A stretch of DNA of 26,933 nucleotides from Bacteroidota bacterium (GTDB lineage: Bacteria > Bacteroidota > Bacteroidia > B-17B0 > Aurantibacillaceae). The DNA lies in assembly GCA_025359355.1 (NCBI GenBank), contig JANYGR010000184.1:1-26933 (forward strand), in the 5' to 3' direction. Both the position numbers and the translations under genes were made by a program. Every line of letters starts with the position of its first letter. Position 1 is the first letter of the stretch. Of the stretch, positions 23,802 to 26,933 are shown in pieces. The notes beneath the pieces were generated by a model. That model searched no databases and had not been told where the DNA came from. It worked only from the letters and a program-made list of their open reading frames with translations.

Positions 23802-25877
23802 ATGCAAAAGAAAATTGTTTCTCCGTTATTTATAGCCTTGTTTATAGGCTTGTGTTCATTTACTGTTTATCAGTTTGGTAAAAACCAAATATTGTTAGAC
23901 ATGTTAATGTCATCTTTAAATCAGGCACATTATAGTCCACTTAAGATTGATGATGACTTTAGTGAGAAGGCGTTTACCTTATATTTAAAGCGATTAGACA
24001 ATAATAAAAAGTTTTTAATTCAGGCTGATGTTGATGCATTGGCAAAGTATCGTAAATCTATAGATGATGAAATAACGAATGGAACTTTTGAGTTTTATGA
24101 TTTATCAAATGCTTTGATCTCTAAGCGAATCCAAGAAAAAGAAAATTGGAGCAAAGAAATATTAGGAAAACCGCTTGATTTTAAAACAGACGAAGATTAT
24201 GAAATTGATGGTGATAAAGTGAAGTTTGTTTCTACGGAAGCTGAGTTAAAAGCTGAGTGGAAAAAAATGTTGAAATATCAGGTGCTGTCTCGTTTGGATG
24301 ATTTACTAACAAATCAAGAAAAGGCAAAAGAAAAAAAAGATTCTGTGTTTGTTGAAAAATCGTATGATAGCCTTGAAGTAGATGCGCGCCGCAAAACATT
24401 GAAAGCAAATACAGATTGGTTTAAACGCTTAAGTAAAATTACTTCCAAAGATCGATTTTCTACTTATGTGAATACCATCACAGGCCTTTATGATCCACAC
24501 ACAGAATATTTTGCACCTAAAGAAAAAAAGAAATTTGATCAAAGCATGAGCGGTCAGTTTGAAGGAATTGGCGCACGTTTGCAATCGAAAGACGGTATCG
24601 TAAAAGTTTCTGAAATAATTGTAGGCTCTCCTTCTTTTAAACAAGGCGAATTAAAAGCGGGCGATGAAATTCATAAAGTAGCGCAAGGAAAAAATGAAGC
24701 AATTGATATCACTAATATGGATATGGATGATGCCATTGAATTAATCAAAGGAAAAAAAGGATCCGAAGTAAGATTAACTGTGAAAAAACCAGATGGTTCT
24801 TTTAAAGTAATACCAATTATTAGAGATGTGATAGAGATGGAAGAAACTTATGCTAAATCGGCTGTTATTACTAATAAAAAGAAGATCGGTTATATTTATT
24901 TACCAATGTTTTATGCCGATTTTACCCGTAATGGCGCTCATCGCTGTTCAGCAGATATGAAAAAAGAAATTGAAAAATTGAAAGCGCAAGGAGTAGAAGG
25001 TATTGTGATTGATTTAAGAGATAATGGTGGTGGTTCTTTACAAGAAGTAGTGGAAATGGCTGGATTGTTTATTCCGAAAGGACCTGTTGTTCAGGTGAAA
25101 AGTAAAGCAGGTTCTATTAACGTGATGGAAGATAAAAATTCGGATGTAACTTGGGATGGGCCTTTAGCTATTATGGTCAATCACGGAAGCGCATCAGCAT
25201 CAGAGATTTTAGCAGCAGCTATACAAGATTATAAACGAGGAATTATTATTGGCACACAAAGTTTTGGTAAAGGAACTGTTCAATCTTTCCTTGATCTTGA
25301 TCAATATTTATTACCGCAATTTGATACTGTTCGACCACTTGGTTCTGTGAAAATTACGATGCAAAAGTTTTATCGTATTAATGGTGGAGCTACTCAATTG
25401 AAGGGAGTAATGCCAGATGTAGTTTTACCTGACCCATACGCATTATTAGATCTTGGTGAAAAAGATTTAGATTATCCAATGCCTTGGGATGAAATTGCTA
25501 AAGCAACTTATGATGAATATAAAACTATTAATTACGATAAAGCTAAAAAAGGTAGTGCTGATAGATTAAAGACTAGCTCTGCATTTAAGCTCATAGAGGC
25601 TGAATCTAAAGAATTGAAGTCTAAAAAAGATGATACAAAGTATAGTTTAGTTTTAGATAAATACAGAGCTGAACAAAAAGAGTTGCGTACTCAAAATAAA
25701 AAATACGACGCCCTAAAAACAGATATCAAAGGTTTTAGTGCAGAATTGACAAGTGTTGATAGAGATGCGATGAAATCTGATACAACAAAATTAAACAAGG
25801 AAATTAAGTGGACTAAAAACATTCAGAAAGATAATTACATCTTTGAAGCCACAAATGTGATGAACGATATGAAATAG
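23802..25877 (+). CDS. prc: Carboxy-terminal (tail-specific) protease, S41A family
   Basis: 691 residues from ATG 23802; an in-frame TTG three codons earlier is not needed. An N-terminal signal or membrane-anchor segment (about 1-24) is followed by the helical Prc N-terminal domain (about 35-240), a PDZ domain (about 245-340; GQFEGIGARLQSKDGIVKVSEI), and the S41 core with IDLRDNGGGSLQEV (about 403-416), the catalytic serine Ser465 in HGSASASEILAAA and Lys490 in FGKGTVQ. The Ser-Lys spacing of 25 is that of active enzymes. The C-terminal part (about 550-691) is charged, as in the DUF3340 tail. It acts in the periplasm, trimming or degrading proteins from their C-termini. It converges on the BrkB-type gene at a shared hairpin. 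Confidence 0.93.
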   Translation: MQKKIVSPLFIALFIGLCSFTVYQFGKNQILLDMLMSSLNQAHYSPLKIDDDFSEKAFTLYLKRLDNNKKFLIQADVDALAKYRKSIDDEITNGTFEFYDLSNALISKRIQEKENWSKEILGKPLDFKTDEDYEIDGDKVKFVSTEAELKAEWKKMLKYQVLSRLDDLLTNQEKAKEKKDSVFVEKSYDSLEVDARRKTLKANTDWFKRLSKITSKDRFSTYVNTITGLYDPHTEYFAPKEKKKFDQSMSGQFEGIGARLQSKDGIVKVSEIIVGSPSFKQGELKAGDEIHKVAQGKNEAIDITNMDMDDAIELIKGKKGSEVRLTVKKPDGSFKVIPIIRDVIEMEETYAKSAVITNKKKIGYIYLPMFYADFTRNGAHRCSADMKKEIEKLKAQGVEGIVIDLRDNGGGSLQEVVEMAGLFIPKGPVVQVKSKAGSINVMEDKNSDVTWDGPLAIMVNHGSASASEILAAAIQDYKRGIIIGTQSFGKGTVQSFLDLDQYLLPQFDTVRPLGSVKITMQKFYRINGGATQLKGVMPDVVLPDPYALLDLGEKDLDYPMPWDEIAKATYDEYKTINYDKAKKGSADRLKTSSAFKLIEAESKELKSKKDDTKYSLVLDKYRAEQKELRTQNKKYDALKTDIKGFSAELTSVDRDAMKSDTTKLNKEIKWTKNIQKDNYIFEATNVMNDMK

Positions 25878-25881
25878 TATT

Positions 25882-25923
25882 TATATTAGTGAAAGATTTT
25901 ATACCAAATCTTTCACTAATATA
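25882..25923. terminator. Shared 18-bp hairpin between convergent genes
   Basis: TATATTAGTGAAAGATTT (25882-25899) and AAATCTTTCACTAATATA (25906-25923) are perfectly complementary with a 6-base loop. The right arm and loop lie within the last codons of the minus-strand gene (its stop is 25899-25901). It starts 4 bases after the protease stop, so it can end both transcripts. Confidence 0.75.
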
Positions 25924-26933
25924 TTTCCTTTAGATGTATTTAATACATCATTCATGTCGTCCATTAAACGGTTAATGTTTTTGAGCTCAATGCCATTTTC
26001 TATTGGTAGATAATTTACCCCTTTTTCGTCAAGTTTATCAATGATAAATTTCACGGTTAATTTACTATCAGAAATACCAGGTTGATAGCCAATTTCTTTA
26101 TCCACAGGCATCCTCACTTCATTAAAAACAGCTGTTTCGGTAAATTCAAAAATAATGAGTCGCGTTAAACGTACAGGTAAATCAAGCTTCTTGGAAATTT
26201 GCATTGCCGTTAATGCAGGTAGTCCTTCATTGAAATTCTTAACTACACAGTTTGCAATCATTAAGGCAATAACGCGCTTATAGCGATCGCTAATATTAGT
26301 GATCTCATTTTCTAATTCGTAATGATCTACATTTTGATTGGCAAAAGCAAGTTCAGCCCCAAATAATACAACAAACCAAGAATATTGAACCCAAATTAAA
26401 AATAAAGGTAAGGCAGCAAAACTTCCATATATTTTATTATAAGATACAACGCCTATTTGAGATGAAACATAAGCCCATTCTAATAATTCAAATAAGATAC
26501 TTGCTATTAAACCACCGAGTACAGCTGCTTTAAAATTAACTTTAGTATTTGGTAAAACCATGTATAAAAAAACAAACATTCCCCAAATTAATGCAAAAGC
26601 GAGGATTTTAAGCATAACAAATTCAAGAGGACTAAATACTGAAATATTTGAGAATGCATGATCCATACCAGTCTTAATTCCTACTGTTATGGCACCAGAT
26701 AGAATAATGAAAATGGGAGCAGTGAGCATAATAGATAAATAATCAGTTATTTTTCGAATCCAAGTCCTATCTTTTTTTATTTCCCAAATTTCATTGAAAC
26801 TATTTTCGATACTACTCAATAGTTTAATCACAGTCCATAATAATAAAACAATACCAACGCCAGCAATAACACCTCCTTTGGTATTATCAAGCATTTTATC
26901 CGCATACACAAACACTTGGGTTATTACATCTTT
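25899..26933 (-). CDS. YihY/BrkB-family membrane protein (start outside window)
   Basis: 344 codons are visible and the frame is open to the window edge, so the N-terminus is missing. The protein has about five hydrophobic helices, with the family segments LSSIENSFNEIWEIKKDRTWIRKITDYLSIM and PLFLIWVQYSWFVVLFGAELAFANQN, as in the inner-membrane family once mis-annotated as ribonuclease BN. Family members are of uncertain function. After the membrane part (to about residue 205 of the visible portion) comes a soluble C-terminal domain with winged-helix-like character (LPALTAMQISKKLDLPVRLTRLIIFEFTE), which is common in this family. The stop lies inside the shared hairpin. Confidence 0.88.
   Translation of the reverse strand, partial: KDVITQVFVYADKMLDNTKGGVIAGVGIVLLLWTVIKLLSSIENSFNEIWEIKKDRTWIRKITDYLSIMLTAPIFIILSGAITVGIKTGMDHAFSNISVFSPLEFVMLKILAFALIWGMFVFLYMVLPNTKVNFKAAVLGGLIASILFELLEWAYVSSQIGVVSYNKIYGSFAALPLFLIWVQYSWFVVLFGAELAFANQNVDHYELENEITNISDRYKRVIALMIANCVVKNFNEGLPALTAMQISKKLDLPVRLTRLIIFEFTETAVFNEVRMPVDKEIGYQPGISDSKLTVKFIIDKLDEKGVNYLPIENGIELKNINRLMDDMNDVLNTSKGNILVKDLV

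Overview
The window is AT-rich DNA from a member of the Bacteroidota, probably an uncultured relative of the Flavobacteriales/Chitinophagales. The evidence is two secreted proteins with type IX secretion (T9SS) C-terminal sorting domains, a FtsE and a DUF6089-type outer-membrane protein of Bacteroidota character, many signal peptides ending in ...SQ/...AQ, no clear Shine-Dalgarno sequences, and intergenic dispersed repeats of a type known from this phylum. I cannot name the genus. I saw no rRNA, tRNA, CRISPR array, intact transposase or phage gene.

Layout. (1) 1-2324: ftsE, a 264-bp MITE-like repeat placed directly after its stop codon, then pabB, whose natural start appears to be a non-ATG codon. 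(2) 2325-6884: a 590-bp AT-rich stretch without genes, then a tight three-gene cassette of secreted proteins: a fibre-like surface protein, an M28-type metallopeptidase with a substituted general-base residue, and a T9SS-sorted surface protein. This is the most accessory-looking part. (3) 7079-8364: a DUF4239 (bestrophin-like) membrane protein and a lipoprotein gene two bases apart. (4) 8365-8781: a composite repeat region with 12-bp terminal inverted repeats enclosing three different hairpin repeat families. (5) 8782-11158, minus strand: a lipoprotein overlapping by 14 bp a T9SS-sorted subtilase; the lipoprotein gene also seems to lack an ATG start. (6) 11246-15505: a trans-sulfuration PLP enzyme converging on a GT-C-type glycosyltransferase across a bidirectional terminator, then a divergent secreted von Willebrand A protein. 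(7) 15668-21256: an M16 metallopeptidase followed by two paralogous secreted TPR proteins, separated by strong hairpin terminators. (8) 21523-26933: a DUF6089 outer-membrane barrel and a 37-kDa nucleoid-associated protein on the minus strand, then a tail-specific protease (S41A) on the plus strand converging on a YihY/BrkB membrane protein cut off by the window end.

How they fit together. Most of the window is envelope biology: four peptidase genes of different clans (M28, S8, M16, S41), T9SS cargo, lipoproteins, outer-membrane and TPR periplasmic proteins. Housekeeping functions are cell division (FtsE), folate (PabB), methionine/cysteine metabolism and nucleoid organisation. No single obvious new defence or metabolic system stands out. 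The best leads are the 2916-6884 secreted cassette, the two genes with apparently non-ATG starts, and the structured repeat elements at 888-1152 and 8418-8760.
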